A stretch of DNA of 64,000 bases from Cyprinodon diabolis (Eukaryota; Chordata; Actinopteri; Cyprinodontiformes; Cyprinodontidae), in NCBI GenBank assembly GCA_030533445.1, contig CM060072.1, positions 19,533,767 through 19,597,766 of the forward strand, read 5' to 3'. The notes beneath the pieces are model-generated. The model was not told where the DNA came from. It saw only the letters and a program-made list of their open reading frames with translations, and searched no databases. The translations under genes and the position numbers were made by a program. Within the stretch, counting starts at the first letter, position 1. Each line of letters begins with the position of its first letter. Shown here piece by piece: positions 12,600 through 24,800 of this stretch.

Positions 12600-13470
12600 A
12601 ATTCAAGAAACAACGTTACACTGAACACCAGCAAGGCTAAGGAAGTTATAGAGGTCTGCATGAGGTCTAGGACGACTAAACATGCTCCTCCCTGCATACA
12701 GGATTGGTGGAGAATGTTGATAAGCTACAGTTCCTGGATGTTCACATTTTCTCTGACTTCTCCTGGACAAAAAACTCCTTCTACCTGGTAAAGAAGGCCC
12801 ACTGCGTTTTTGTCATGGTTTTGTTTAATTTTTCTTCTATAATTTTCATTGTTTTCATTTCCATTTTGTATTTAATATTCTACTTGTTTTTAGTTTTATT
12901 TGAGTTCTGATGCATTTCTTGTTTACCCTCTGTTGCTCTCTTGTGTCAGACTCCTTCCTAGCTCCCTTCCAGATGCTTCCATCTACACCTGCTCCTCGTC
13001 TGCTGATTAGCCCATCTTTGTTCAGTCTCCCATTTATAGTCCACCTCTTTGTTTTTGTTTTTTTTGCTGGTTTCTCATCATTTCTTACTCCTCATGTTTT
13101 CCCTGACGTCTCCTGTCTTTTGGTTTTGCTGTATTTTGTTTTAGACTTTACCTTCTGTTGCCTTTGGAGCTGCATTAAATCAGCAAAAACTCATCTCTGC
13201 CTCCTTCGTCTTTGCATTTGGGTCTGGTTTGCTTCAAACCTCCACCCAACCTGACAGTTTTAAAAGGCTTAAACAGGCTGGACACAAATGTTTATAATGC
13301 CATAATTGAAGTCATCCTTAGACAGTGTGATTTGGTTGCTACATGGCACACTGGAGTAACTTAATATGAGTTCCAAGGATGGTATAGTAGGTAGTGGGAT
13401 ACAATCTAGCAGATCTGGACTTGGTTTTTGTTGCATGATTCTAGAAAAGGGCCAGCTGCATTGATACAAA
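12600..13470 (+). mobile_element. LINE remnant split by a solo LTR
   Basis: Left of the LTR, frames read 'NTSKAKEVIE' and 'VDKLQFLDVHIFSDFSW', resembling the conserved 'LNTSKTKE...FKFLGVHISDDLSW' block of fish LINE reverse transcriptases, downstream of the catalytic motif. Right of the LTR, text near 13290-13350 ('AIIEVILRQCDL') resembles the following 'FYSAIIESIL' block. The two halves are consistent with one ORF2 remnant interrupted at 12806-12810. No start, no intact frame and no flanking duplication were found. Identification is by motif resemblance. Confidence 0.6.
12811..13256 (+). mobile_element. Solo LTR (Ty3/gypsy-like) with target duplication
   Basis: The 446-bp unit begins TGTCATGGTTTTG and ends CCTGACA. 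A 5-bp direct duplication GTTTT flanks it (12806-12810 and 13257-13261). It contains CCCATTTATAG, which may serve as the TATA region, and 'GCATTTGGGTC' near the 3' end, matching the layout of the minus-strand LTR at 4401-4912. The 114-residue open frame inside it is a by-product of the T- and C-rich LTR sequence. It is inserted into an older LINE remnant. Confidence 0.8.
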
Positions 13471-16400
13471 TCTTTCTCTTTTTTTCCCACCTTCATGAGA
13501 AGAACAACATTCAGTAACATTAGATATAAAACGAATAAACTCAGAATTTTTTTCCCTCAAAGTTGCAATGGCAATCGTCACCCTGTAAGCACACACTAAA
13601 CACCCCCAATGAAAATCAGATAAAGCATTTAGTTTATTTAAATACTGAATACTATATATTACATACCATGTACGTTGGTTTCCTTGTTTCTACATTTTTG
13701 AAGCCTCCTTAAATGATGCTTGACATTCGTTTGGTCTTTAACTTTATCTGTGTGTTATACCGTATAATTAGTCTCAATGTCTCAGCAACGTTCCATCACG
13801 GTGACATAATGACAAAAAAAAATAAAAAATCCAAACATAATATGCTAAATAGCATACAGTCTTGAGCAGAGGCACAATATTTGCAATACAAGTAATGAAA
13901 TAATGCATAATTGAAGATTTAAGATCCTTTTCGTGGTTGATTAAATTCCTCCTAGCCACAGAGGGATTTAGCCACAGTAGGTTAAGGGTTTCTATTTATT
14001 TGAATTGTCTGCAGTGGCTGATTGTCAGACGTAGTTTTCTCTGATTCGTGATGTGACAAAGGGTCTTATAGAGACTGGCATTCATATATTTGGTGATTTT
14101 AAGACTGCTGCACCACAATCTGGGCATTTATGTTTGTCATGCAAAATGAGTATGACTTTAACCGCTTGATTGGGAACAACAGAGTTGTCTTTTAGTTGAG
14201 AGTTTCCTGTGATTCAACAGATGGTGCTGCTCACATTAAGACGTGACGAGGCTCCAGAGAATGTAGGGCGTGCAGGTTTCTGGAGCTACGTAACAAACAA
14301 GCACCCTGTCCTCTTTAAAACCTAATGTCTGCTATTCTAAACCTGCATCCAGCTGGCAGTGACAACTCCTGCAGCATTTCCCCATTCCATCTGTGTGTCT
14401 CTACCCCCCTTTTTCCTTCTTTCTCCCTCGTTCTCCTATCTCTCGCTCACACACTCACACAGCTTCAGGTTAAACCTGCTTTTGTCAAAAGCTAGACAAA
14501 GAACAGGGATGATCTCTCCAACCAAGGTCTAGAGCTTTTTCTCTTCTATCTCAGTAAAAACAAAATGGAAAACTCATCTTGTCCTTAGTTTCTGAGATAG
14601 ATTGGCGACTCTTTCATGAAGTTACACCTCACGATGTCTTTATTTTGTGTCATCGCCATGGTTATGTAACTCACAGATTTTCAAAACCCCTCTGTTCTCC
14701 TGCATGCAGCCGTGGGAGTCGTGCTATATTTTCTATCTGAGCATCTGGGGGTTCCCTGTGGTTGTTGTGGGCTCACATCACAGTTAAAATTCCCATTACT
14801 CTTCCGCTCTTGTAGAGTCTACAGGGTAATTAAAATTGATCTGTTATCTCTTTCTGTGACTCCTCACTGCACACAATGAGTAAAGATTATGAAGAAAAGG
14901 AAGAAAAGTGACTCAGGGATGCACACAGTAGGAAAGTAATGTGCATTTATACAGCTTCACAAAGGAGAGACACCCTGCCACTGCTAATCAAGCATTTCAA
15001 ATTTCATGCCAAGACAGGTTATTCTATAAAAGAGAACAAGCAATTGAAGAGATAAGGATAATAATTATTGGGCTAAAGAAATAGTATGAAATATCATGTA
15101 AAAATGTTAGTAGGATACAGGAAAGTAGTTTGAAAGTTTTTCAGATACATAATCATAATATAAACATAAAGTACATTATATGTTATTAAGTTTTATGTTA
15201 TTCACAAAAATAGGGTGGAAAGAAAATACATGATTTTAAAGTTTTCTGTGTTTTAATGAATAAATATCTAAAATGCTTCATGTACAGTATTTGTTTTGGC
15301 TACATTCCCTCTGACAACACTTATTCTAGTTTAATGGACTGCATTGATAAGTCACCTTATTAGTAAATGTAGTCTTTTATATGCAATTCAATCAAAGTAT
15401 TTAATCCATTTTTCTGAAAGGTTTTTAGATAATAATTATGAAAAATCAGAACCATCTAGACCGATGAAAACAGCAGACAGCGTGATTGGAAGGAATAGCT
15501 TTAAAAATGTCAACTCACTGACCTCTGTGCAAACCGTGATATGACAAATTGGAAGCCCATTGGATAGAAGTAGACCTCACAAGAAATGGCTGTCAACCTA
15601 AAATAATAGAGCAGCATAAAGAGCATTTATCAGAAAAGTAGACCGGAAGTCTGTGGTGACTCGGGAGAACTTGAGTAAATCCACAGCTCAGTTTGGAAAT
15701 CAATTAATGATGCAGTTCCCCATTTCTGGTCTGTAGATAACAGCTGGTAAAAGCTAGAACTAATTCTGTTGCAGGTTATTGCAGGACATTTGGAAAAAAA
15801 GAGTGGAAATAAACCTTATTTTTAAATGTAGCAGCAGTCAATGCTGTCAGAATACCTTTCTTCAACAGGGACAAGTAGACCAAGCTAAGGGATGGATGAA
15901 ACTGAATACAGAGCCACCTGATACGAAATTCTGCTTGAGTCTGCAAATGACTTAAGAGTGAAGTAGAGTCCTAACTTCCAATTACACAACAGCCTAAACG
16001 CACAACGAAAGCTACCATCGAAAAGACTAAATTAAGGCACATCCATGGCCCAATCAAAGTGGCGAGCCTAATTCTAGTTAGGATCTGTGAGGGAATCTTA
16101 AAACATATCACAGATGCTCTTCATTAATTTTCACCGAGCTTACATTATCTTACAAACATAAATGATGTTAGTCTACAGATTTGAAAAGCACATTCCTAAG
16201 CATATACCCCAAAAGGCTCAAGTGTAATTACAGTGAGAGGTAGTTTTACAAACATTTACTCACAGAGACTAAGTGCACTTTTCAGATATTTCTTGACATT
16301 AAAAAGTATAAAAATGGCTATGTGATTGTAAGTGTATGCTTTCACATAAATGTCTGTAGTTGCTGGTTAACTGAATCAATACTGTTCTGTTAAAGTAGTC

Positions 16401-17084
16401 TTATCTAATGGCTGCTGTATTCACTGATCTCTACAGCAATGATTTATAGGTACTCATTTTTCTCTTACTCAGAAACACAAACAAGTTTGTTAAGCTTGTT
16501 GAGCTATGCGTAATACAAATAGACTGTTTATGCTATTTGAAGCTATTATGTTAGGGTTGAGATTGATCTAAAATAACAAATCTAAATGTTGTTTTAATTA
16601 GAAATCGGAACATAACTTTCCGTAAATCATTATTTATATTTTTGCCAGCTGATAGTAGTTTATAAATATAACTTTAAGGCTTTTATCCTTTTAAACTATG
16701 TCACTGAGGAGAGGTTTTTCCCTTGAGACAAAACTAAATCAGCTGTATCTTTATCTGTTTTTTTGTAAGGCCAGAAAGACAAGAAAAAACAACTGCAAAA
16801 AAATCTTATCAAAAGGAATTCACTTTTGATAAAAAATATGCATTGAAAAACTGTTTTTGAAAATGTATGTATATAAATATATACCTATATATTTGGTCTT
16901 AGCACCAGCATGTTAAGTGTTAAATGTTATGACTTGGTAACTCTAAAAGTGTAATTTTTGGACTGGCGAAGGAAAAGGAGAAAACAACTGCATCAATATA
17001 ATTTGAATAGCAGATATTGCCTTTGGGTGCTTGTGTTTTATTTTCTTTTGAATGTCTTCTGGACCCACTAGTGCTGTCGTTAGC
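13471..17084. other. Unique sequence, no gene seen
   Basis: No coding region is supported. A pyrimidine-rich run lies at about 14390-14460. The block could be intronic or intergenic. Confidence 0.45.
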
Positions 17085-17167
17085 AGGGTCACATTGTTTT
17101 ATTGTATTGTATTGTGATTTTAATCTGTGAAAAGTGCTATACAAATAAGTTTTACTTACTTACTTAG
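17085..17167 (+). repeat. Non-LTR repeat 3' tail (ACTT)n
   Basis: 'GTGAAAAGTGCTATACAAAT' followed by AAGTTTTACTTACTTACTTA is the common 3' end of fish LINE/SINE copies with a short tandem tail. The copy is strongly 5'-truncated. Confidence 0.55.
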
Positions 17168-19440
17168 CCAAACTCATTAACTGAATTACTGCAGCAATAA
17201 ACTCTATGTTTTTTGTTGTTCCCTGCTGGGAAAAGTGCAGTTATTGCTCAGTTTGGATGTTTTGTTTTGTGACTCGTTCTTTTTCAATTAAGCTCCAGCT
17301 GAAAAAGGATCCTCATGTCGCCACATCTGGTAATGTGGGTTTGTAACTTCCATTAACAGATCCTCTAAATAAATGGGTCTGTTAAATACCATGAGTCTTT
17401 TTAGAGCTGTTTCCTTCCTGACATTAAAACACTATAATTAATTATCAGTTCTTGTGAATTAATGATGCCAAGGCTATGTAAATAGCTGTAGTTAACAAAT
17501 CAAAGAAAGGAGCCACTGAAATTACTCACTCAGTGCAGGTATCATCTTCCAGACCTCCAGAAGAATAAACAGATGTTCTTGGAGTGCAAACACGTCCTCG
17601 CTGAGTACATCCTGCACTGAAGTATGTTTCCCTAGTCCTGACACAAAGAAATCCAGTTTTCTCTTCACTTTAGTGTTTTATAAGAGACACAGCAGCAAAT
17701 GGTAGCTGTCATTTGCCTGGGCGCAGCTCAGGAGTTATTTTATAATTATTTATAATTATTTTATAATTTTTTTTTATGGCCAAAAAATTATGAAAAAATG
17801 TTTACAGTCTTATTTTAGTGCCCTTTTTATATGAAACTGCTGTTAAGCCCAGTAAAATGACTCCTTTGCTTATTTTAATGTCAATTTAACAAGGGTCAGA
17901 TCATTTTTTCTTTTACTGAGAAAAATAAAAAGCTAATAATGTTTTCGTTTCATAAAATTCCATGTATTTTTCATTTAAAAAAATTGCACTCCTTCGGTTT
18001 AAAAAGTTTTCAAGGTTACTGCCTGTTGACAGCACACTCGCACATTAAGGATGATGCATAATACAACAGTAGTGTTTACCCTGAGGAAATGTTTTGGCAT
18101 ACTTTCACAGCTTAAAGTGCAAAACATTCCATACCATTGGAACGACAGTATACTGCCATTAAGAAAGTTTTTTTTTTTTTTTATAGTGCAATCCAACAGC
18201 TTGAAAGGTCATTCATTTTCCATGGGCTCTTACATACTACCATCTATTCATTTGTAAAATTTAAACAAATATGTACGTTATTTCCCTTTAAATTTATATA
18301 TTTTTTGTTCTTATAAACCTCTTCAAAACCCATTCAGCACAACTGCAACACTGAATTTGGCTAAAATTGTCTATGATATATAAAATTTTAAAGCTTTTCA
18401 TAATTATCATTTCCATGAAGGACAAATAATCTCTAAGACAGTACTATGACATAATGTAAAGATTCTTGTAAATATGAAAATTAGAAAGTACAAAAACATT
18501 ATTAGTGGAAAGGTACATTTGTTCAGAGAGTCGAACTATAACACAAGCTGTATCCCATGTTAATAAATGCAGCAACACACTGTAACCTAATTAAAATAGA
18601 ACTGCTTTATTCATCCAATCAGCTGTCCACCCAGCATCTATACCAATATACTCCCATGCAAGGTCTCAGAGAGAACTGCTTTGTGGTGTAATAAAAGTAA
18701 GGGTGAAAGATAATTATGCAAGTCAAGAGCTGCTATTGTCTACAATTTTCAATTGTGCCTCATCAGTCTGTTTTTGTTGTTGTTCTCACTCTCTTTTTAT
18801 GTCAGCACCAACTCTAGCTTTATTTTACTTCCTCCCAGGGCTGTGAGGTATTTTGAGCTCCATAAACTGTGACCAATGCAGATGAAAAAAAAGAATAACT
18901 CTGTCAGTCTGAGAGAGAAGTCCAGTGGCTGCCTGCAGGCCTCCATAATCAGAGCTTAGGTAGAATAATTGTAGCAGAGTAGGCTTAGGAAGAATGAACC
19001 AGAGCCCCTATGCTGCCCGAAAGAAAAAAAGAAAGCTAGTATGATAACTGGAACAAAGATTTCTCCATTAACCATGACTGCCTACCAAAAATCATTACAG
19101 CTAATTAGGATGACATTAGCTAAGTACAAAGAACTGACTGACTTTCTATGTTTTTACTGCCAAATCAGATCAGATTCTGATCAGAAACTTTATTTGTATA
19201 TGACGCAGATATGATGACCATTAGTCCATGCAGCCCACAATGATACATGGTCAGCTGTATGTATATTTACATGAAAATAAATATATTTATTAGCTTGAGT
19301 TAAATACAATAATAAAAACACCTGGTGACTCTGTGTTTGTTCAGAACAGAATTAACAATCACACGCTTGAAGCAAATATAAACATAAACATGTTAATTTG
19401 AAGCAAATAACATAAACATGTTAACACTTGAAAATACATA
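17168..19440. other. Unique AT-rich sequence, no gene seen
   Basis: Nothing beyond AT-rich runs (for example 17735-17775) can be supported. Confidence 0.45.
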
Positions 19441-19798
19441 ATACCTGTTATGATCTTGGCGCTGATGTCTGGTCTGACTAGTCATTTCACTCACCTGCTT
19501 AGCTCCTCCCAGTTCTCATTACCACTCATCTGATCCACTTCCATTAATCTCTATTTAACCAGCCTTCAGACCAGTCATCAGCGGCAGATTATTTCGAGCC
19601 CTGTGGTGAGACTTATTCTAGCATACCTGTGTTCTGACTGCCTGATCCTGATCCGTTTTGCCTCACGATCTATGAGTCTGCCTGTTTCCATCTGATCTGT
19701 TTGCCTGATCTGTCTTCTGACTCCTGCCTGATCTCTGCCTGCTTGTGTACCGACCGGAATGTTTCCAGAACACTGAGTCTGTCTGCCCTCATCTAGTA

Positions 19799-20000
19799 CA
19801 GGTGCTGGTCATAAAATTAGAATATCATGAAAAAGTAGATTGATTTCAGTAATTCCATTTAAAAAGTGAAACTTGTATATTATATTCATACATTACATAC
19901 AAACTCATATATTTCAGATGTTTATTTTGTTTAATTTTGATGATTACAAATGACAACAAATGAAAATCTCAAATTCATCATATCAGAAAATTAGAATATT
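19799..20000 (+). repeat. Left terminal inverted repeat of Tc1 element
   Basis: Reverse complement of 21209-21410, with no mismatch seen over 202 bp. Confidence 0.93.
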
Positions 20001-20117
20001 GTGAAAAGGTTCAAAATTGATGGCCCCTGGTGCCACACTCTAATCAGCTAATTAACTCAAACCACCTGCAAAAGCCTTTAAATGGTCTTTCAGTCTAGTT
20101 CTATAGGCTACACAATC

Positions 20118-21122
20118 ATGGGGAAGACTGCTGACTTGACAGTTGTCCAAAAGACGACCATCGACACCTTGCACAAGGAGGGCAAGACACAAAAGGTCAT
20201 CGCTAAAGAGGCTGGCTGTTCACAGAGCTCAGTGTCCAAGCACATTAATAGAGAGGCGAAGGGAAGGAAAAGATGTGGTCGAAAAAAGTGTACAAGCAAG
20301 AGAGATAACCGCACCCTGGAGAGGATTGTGAAACAAAACCCATTCAAAAATGTGGGGGAGATTCACAAAGAGTGGACTGCAGCTGGAGTGAGTGCTTCAA
20401 GAACCACCACACACAGACGTATGAAAGACATGGGTTTCTGCTGTCGCATTCCTTGTGTCAAGCCACTCTTGAACCACAGACAGCGTCAGAAGCGTCTTGC
20501 CTGGGCTAAAGAGAAACAGGACTGGACTGCTGGTGAGTGGTCCAAAGTCATGTTCTCTGATGAAAGTAAATTTTGCATTTCCTTTGGAAATCAAGGTCCC
20601 AGAGTCTGGAGGAAAAGAAGAGAGGCACTTCATCCACGTTGCTTGAAGTCCAGTGTAAAGTTTCCACAGTCAGTGATGGTTTGGGGTGCCATGTCATCTG
20701 CTGGTGTTGGTCCATTGTGTTTTCTGAGGTCCAGGGTCAACGCAGCCACATACCAGGAAGTTTTAGAGCACTTCATGCTTCCTGCAGCTGACCAACTTTT
20801 TGGAGATGCAGATTTCATTTTCCAACAGGACTTGGCACCTGCACACAGTGCCAAAGCTACCAGTACCTGGTTGAAGGACCATGGTATCCCTGTTCTTAAT
20901 TGGCCAGCAAACTCTCCTGACCTTAACCCCATAGAAAATCTATGGGGTATTGTGAAGAAGAAGATGCAATACACCAGACCCAACAATTCAGAAGAGCTAA
21001 AAGCCACTATTAGAGCAACCTGGGCTATCATAACACCTGAGCAGTGCCACAGACTGATCGACTCCATGCCACGCCGCATTGCTGCAGTAATACAGGCCAA
21101 AGGAGGCCCAACTAAATACTGA
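20118..21122 (+). CDS. Tc1-like transposase, DD34E, intact
   Basis: Cut-and-paste transposase that would bind the element's own TIRs in the nucleus and insert at TA. I chose the ATG at 20118 (MGKTADLT..., 334 residues), which matches the usual Tc1 N-terminus and length; an in-frame ATG at 20082 would add 12 residues. Residues about 1-110 form the paired-like two helix-turn-helix DNA-binding region, with a basic stretch KGRKRCGRKKCTSKR between them that may act as a nuclear signal. The catalytic triad is D148 (FSDESKF), D238 (QQDLAPAH) and E273 (NPIENLW), with exactly 34 residues between the last two. The C-terminus GGPTKY is typical. No stop or frameshift is visible. The antisense open frames are shadows. 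Confidence 0.95.
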   Translation: MGKTADLTVVQKTTIDTLHKEGKTQKVIAKEAGCSQSSVSKHINREAKGRKRCGRKKCTSKRDNRTLERIVKQNPFKNVGEIHKEWTAAGVSASRTTTHRRMKDMGFCCRIPCVKPLLNHRQRQKRLAWAKEKQDWTAGEWSKVMFSDESKFCISFGNQGPRVWRKRREALHPRCLKSSVKFPQSVMVWGAMSSAGVGPLCFLRSRVNAATYQEVLEHFMLPAADQLFGDADFIFQQDLAPAHSAKATSTWLKDHGIPVLNWPANSPDLNPIENLWGIVKKKMQYTRPNNSEELKATIRATWAIITPEQCHRLIDSMPRRIAAVIQAKGGPTKY

Positions 21123-21208
21123 GTGCTGTACATGCTCATACTTTTCATGTTCATACTTTTCAGTTGGCCAACATTTCTATAAATCCTTTGTTTTTATTGG
21201 TCTTCAGT

Positions 21209-21410
21209 AATATTCTAATTTTCTGATATGATGAATTTGAGATTTTCATTTGTTGTCATTTGTAATCATCAAAATTAAACAAAATAAACATCTGAAATAT
21301 ATGAGTTTGTATGTAATGTATGAATATAATATACAAGTTTCACTTTTTAAATGGAATTACTGAAATCAATCTACTTTTTCATGATATTCTAATTTTATGA
21401 CCAGCACCTG
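21209..21410 (-). repeat. Right terminal inverted repeat of Tc1 element
   Basis: Mirror of the left repeat, ending ...CCAGCACCTG at the TA duplication. Confidence 0.93.
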
Positions 21411-21891
21411 TATATCTATGTACGGAGCCTGGAACTGTTACCTGACTCCATCTTGGATTCCCATTTGGCGCCTCACCGGAAATCTGACCTCCTTGCTCTG
21501 ACAACTGAGCATGTCACAGACAGTGGCTTCGCACTCTGGATTATCCTGCCTGATTGGTTATGATCTCCTCCCTGTCCTCTGACTTCCGATACATCTGCGT
21601 TTAGGATTCTCTGTGCAGCGACTGCTGCACTGCATTGACAGCCAGCTGGCTGTAACCATCCTCTATCTCTGGACTCAGAGTGAACTATAAGACCTGGTTA
21701 GTGACTCACTCATTTGTGATCATCCACTTCCAGAAGGACATGGTAACTAACCTGCTGTCTGCACCCGCAGAGGTTCCTGCCTTAGAAGTCAATGTCTTCT
21801 GCCCAATTTTGCTGTCAATAAAACATTCTAAGAAATATAACAGTTTGTCTGCCTTGAATACTGGATCCTTTTGTTCTGAGCTTGACATACC

Positions 21892-24800
21892 ATTATTTAA
21901 ACATTTGCATTAAACACATTCACATAAGACAGGAATAATCTAGACCCCTTAAACAGTAAAACAACTCTTCACCAGTTACCTTACTGTAAACTCACAATCT
22001 ATCAGACGTGATATTGAATAAGACTCCTTACTAAAGCACAATTATGCTCAGCTCAATGGAACTAAGTACAGTAAATACTTAAATGAATCCACTTGTAGGT
22101 ATCATTGGGAAGGTAAAATTGATAAAGTCAGAAGTGACTCAATTGAAAATGTAATATTGGTGTAAATATTTAAATAATTTTACTAAAGTATGGCAATTAA
22201 TAAGATATAGTTTCATTTTAATTTATTTTATTTTTAAATTAATTTAAGCCTTTTAAAGGAGGGTTTCAGGCTAGTGGTGAGTGAAGGAAAAGGCTGCTGG
22301 GATGTGTTTTAAGTTCAAGTGGCAAAGAAACATATTGATTAGGTATTTAAAGGCATTGAAGGAGCTGAAAGTTGTTCATTTGTTGCTTTCATGGAGCTAC
22401 ACAAATGACTGTATGAGTGGTTCTTTATCCACATTCATATAGAATTTTACATTATTCGCTCACTACTGATCAAAGCACTGTGAAATTACTTCAGCACCAG
22501 GAGCCCTTATTTCAAGATCTTCATGTAGAAAACAGCCCCGTTCTTTGATAGAGAATGCATTAACGCACAACTCGGCCTGTATATGCACTCCTGGAAAGGA
22601 AATGATTCATTGTCAGGGATATAGATTATAGGCAATAAAGTTACAACAAAACTTTTGGGAGATTGCATTACTTCAGTTTTTTTAAGTGCATGCCTTATTC
22701 TAAAGGTATCCAACTAATTGGTACTTAATTTGCACTGAACAAACCAAGAATAACACAATGCAAACATAGCAAATGAGTGTGAGATATTGATGGCGTGGAT
22801 CACCATAGATCCAGCTTAAAAGCCTATTTAGCTGGACTTATTTCATAATATCTGTACATTTGTTCTTAATAACAAATTTATCATTAGCTTTTTACTCATT
22901 CATATTTGTTTAATTATTAATGCACTATTCTAATTTCCTTTTTTCATAACCATCCGCTATACTTTTTTCTTGGTTTCATTTTGTCAGACAGCTGGGTGTT
23001 AGGCTAAGCCAGAAGATTGAATTTCACATCAAATTTGTTTCCTCAGGGGCTCAAATCTCTGTTTTGCCCGGAGCTTTTGTGATGGTCTTTTTCCTATCTG
23101 GGCATCTGTGACAGCAGCACTCAGTCGAATCAGCATGTCAAGCTGAGGGACCGCAGGGGCAGGTAATCATCCAAACTATTAGATAAGCTTCAGTCAAACT
23201 TTCTGCTTCTCTGAATATGGGTTTTCTTTTGTATTTGAAATCATATTAAAGTTTTGGAAGTGCTCTTTTAAGCTAACTATACTTGTAACAATATTACAGG
23301 AGTGGTATACTGTATGTTTCATTACAAACATTCAATTAAACTTCCTTAAATGTAAAAAATCTTAAACTCTCTGTTCAGTTCATTTGTTGCCTTAGTCTGA
23401 ATTTCTGAATCCCTGTGACTTAAAAAGAACTTTTCAGTTGTCTCTGTGATCTTCACAAGAATCAGTAACCATCCCTTAAAGAAATACTAAATTAGAGTTT
23501 ATCAAGCTGTTTGTTGAAGAACAGTGTTTCACATAGTTTTCTTTAAACATGCAAGCTTTAAAACACTTTTTTTAAAGGTTAAAGAAACTAAAACTCTACA
23601 AAGTTTTTCACTTTTTTCGGATTAAATTATTCATTCAGTGCCTGTCTTTAACCCCAGCTACCAGTAGCTTACCAATTATTTCAATTTCAGGGATTTAAAA
23701 GAAAATTTTTTTTTCTTAGTCATACAAAAAGCACCAAACTGTGGTAGAAAAACTAATAAAGTAAAAAATTACTAAATTTGAACAACAAAAGCATAAATAC
23801 CATTGCCTTGCAAAAGCATCGATCTGTTGAACAAAAAGTGTGGACCAGTAATTAACCCATCACTGCAATGCATTATGTTTCGATTTTCCATTAATCATCT
23901 GCAAGTAAGTCCTATTAGAAATAGTAAAAGCTATGATTATAGGGTTTGAAGTCACGAGTCCTTAGAAGCAAGATATAAAACTGAAGGGGGGACCCTCGGT
24001 GTTGCCAAGACTACCGTTGTCCCTTCAGATGCAATTTAGTGTGTCTCCTTGCACATGTGTAGCTGCAAGGCTGAGTGCATATGCATGCCTCAAGCATCAG
24101 CATGTGTCTGATTTTCTGACAGATCTTCTCACTTCAGAGAATTAATGTGATAGGATCTTTACCCTAAGGGAGCTAATGGAGAGCCAGGTGCTGTCTCCTG
24201 TCTCAGCTCTTTAATCCAGTAAAACCACAATGAGGTTTGAAAGGACCCTTTTATTTAGGAGTGAAGACTTACAGTACAGAATGATGGCCGTCAGCTATTC
24301 TGTCCCCAAAACAGAGATAAGAAATCAGAAGTGATTGACATAGAGGGAAACAACATATCCCCATGTTTTACTTGTCCCCAACTTTTCATAAGGAGTAATA
24401 TCTGAAAGACACCAGAGTGCTTGGTGAAATGTGTCACCTTTCTTTAGCTGAAGTATAACCATTGATTTTACTGACTTCTCTCTTTCAACACATTTTCACT
24501 CTTAAGACTGTTTTCTATATAAAGCAACCTGCCTTTTCCTAATCTCACATTAAAATTTGTTAAGGCATCAGTTTAATCCAAAAAGCACTTTACTTAATCT
24601 CATTGCAAGGCTGCTTATCACAAAGTAACCTCTCTAAAAGTACATCCAGATGGTGCAGTAGATTAAGTAGATCACAGGAATCAAATAATTACCTCTGCTT
24701 TGTAGGTAATAAAATATGCCTCTGATGTTCGGTGTGAAGTGTGCAGTTGCTTTGATTGTGATCTGCTGGGACAAACCATATCTATAAACACTGTAATAAT

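Larger units (their letters stand above)
19799..21410 (+). mobile_element. Tc1/mariner transposon, apparently intact, 202-bp TIRs
   Basis: The 1612-bp element lies between TA duplications (19797-19798 and 21411-21412). The terminal inverted repeats, 19799-20000 and 21209-21410, appear identical over all 202 bp when compared base by base. They begin CAGGTGCTGGTCATAAAATT, with 'TTAGAATAT' words at both outer and inner ends in keeping with paired transposase binding sites. One long ORF encodes a complete DD34E transposase. Perfect TIRs plus an open ORF suggest a young insertion; it interrupts an older solo LTR. Confidence 0.95.
19446..21887 (+). mobile_element. Solo LTR split by a nested Tc1 transposon
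   Basis: The two halves (19446-19796 and 21413-21887) form one LTR of about 828 bp once the Tc1 and its TA duplication are removed. It begins TGTTATGATC and ends GCTTGACA, and is flanked by direct copies of TACC (19442-19445 and 21888-21891; ATACC if one LTR base is shared). It has a TATA-like box TATTTAA at 19552-19558 followed by ACCAGTCATCAGCGGCAGATT, and an AATAAA poly(A) signal at 21817-21822. The core promoter region resembles those of the LTRs at 36219 and 54541, so it is probably a related sushi/gypsy family. Confidence 0.8.

Noticed and set aside
20630..21154. 174-residue minus-strand open frame opposite the first Tc1 transposase
   Set aside because: Antisense shadow of the transposase; no recognisable protein.
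22981..23170. Possible host exon ending GGGGCAG/GTAATC
   Set aside because: All frames contain stops and no protein similarity is recognisable; a donor-like word alone is not evidence.
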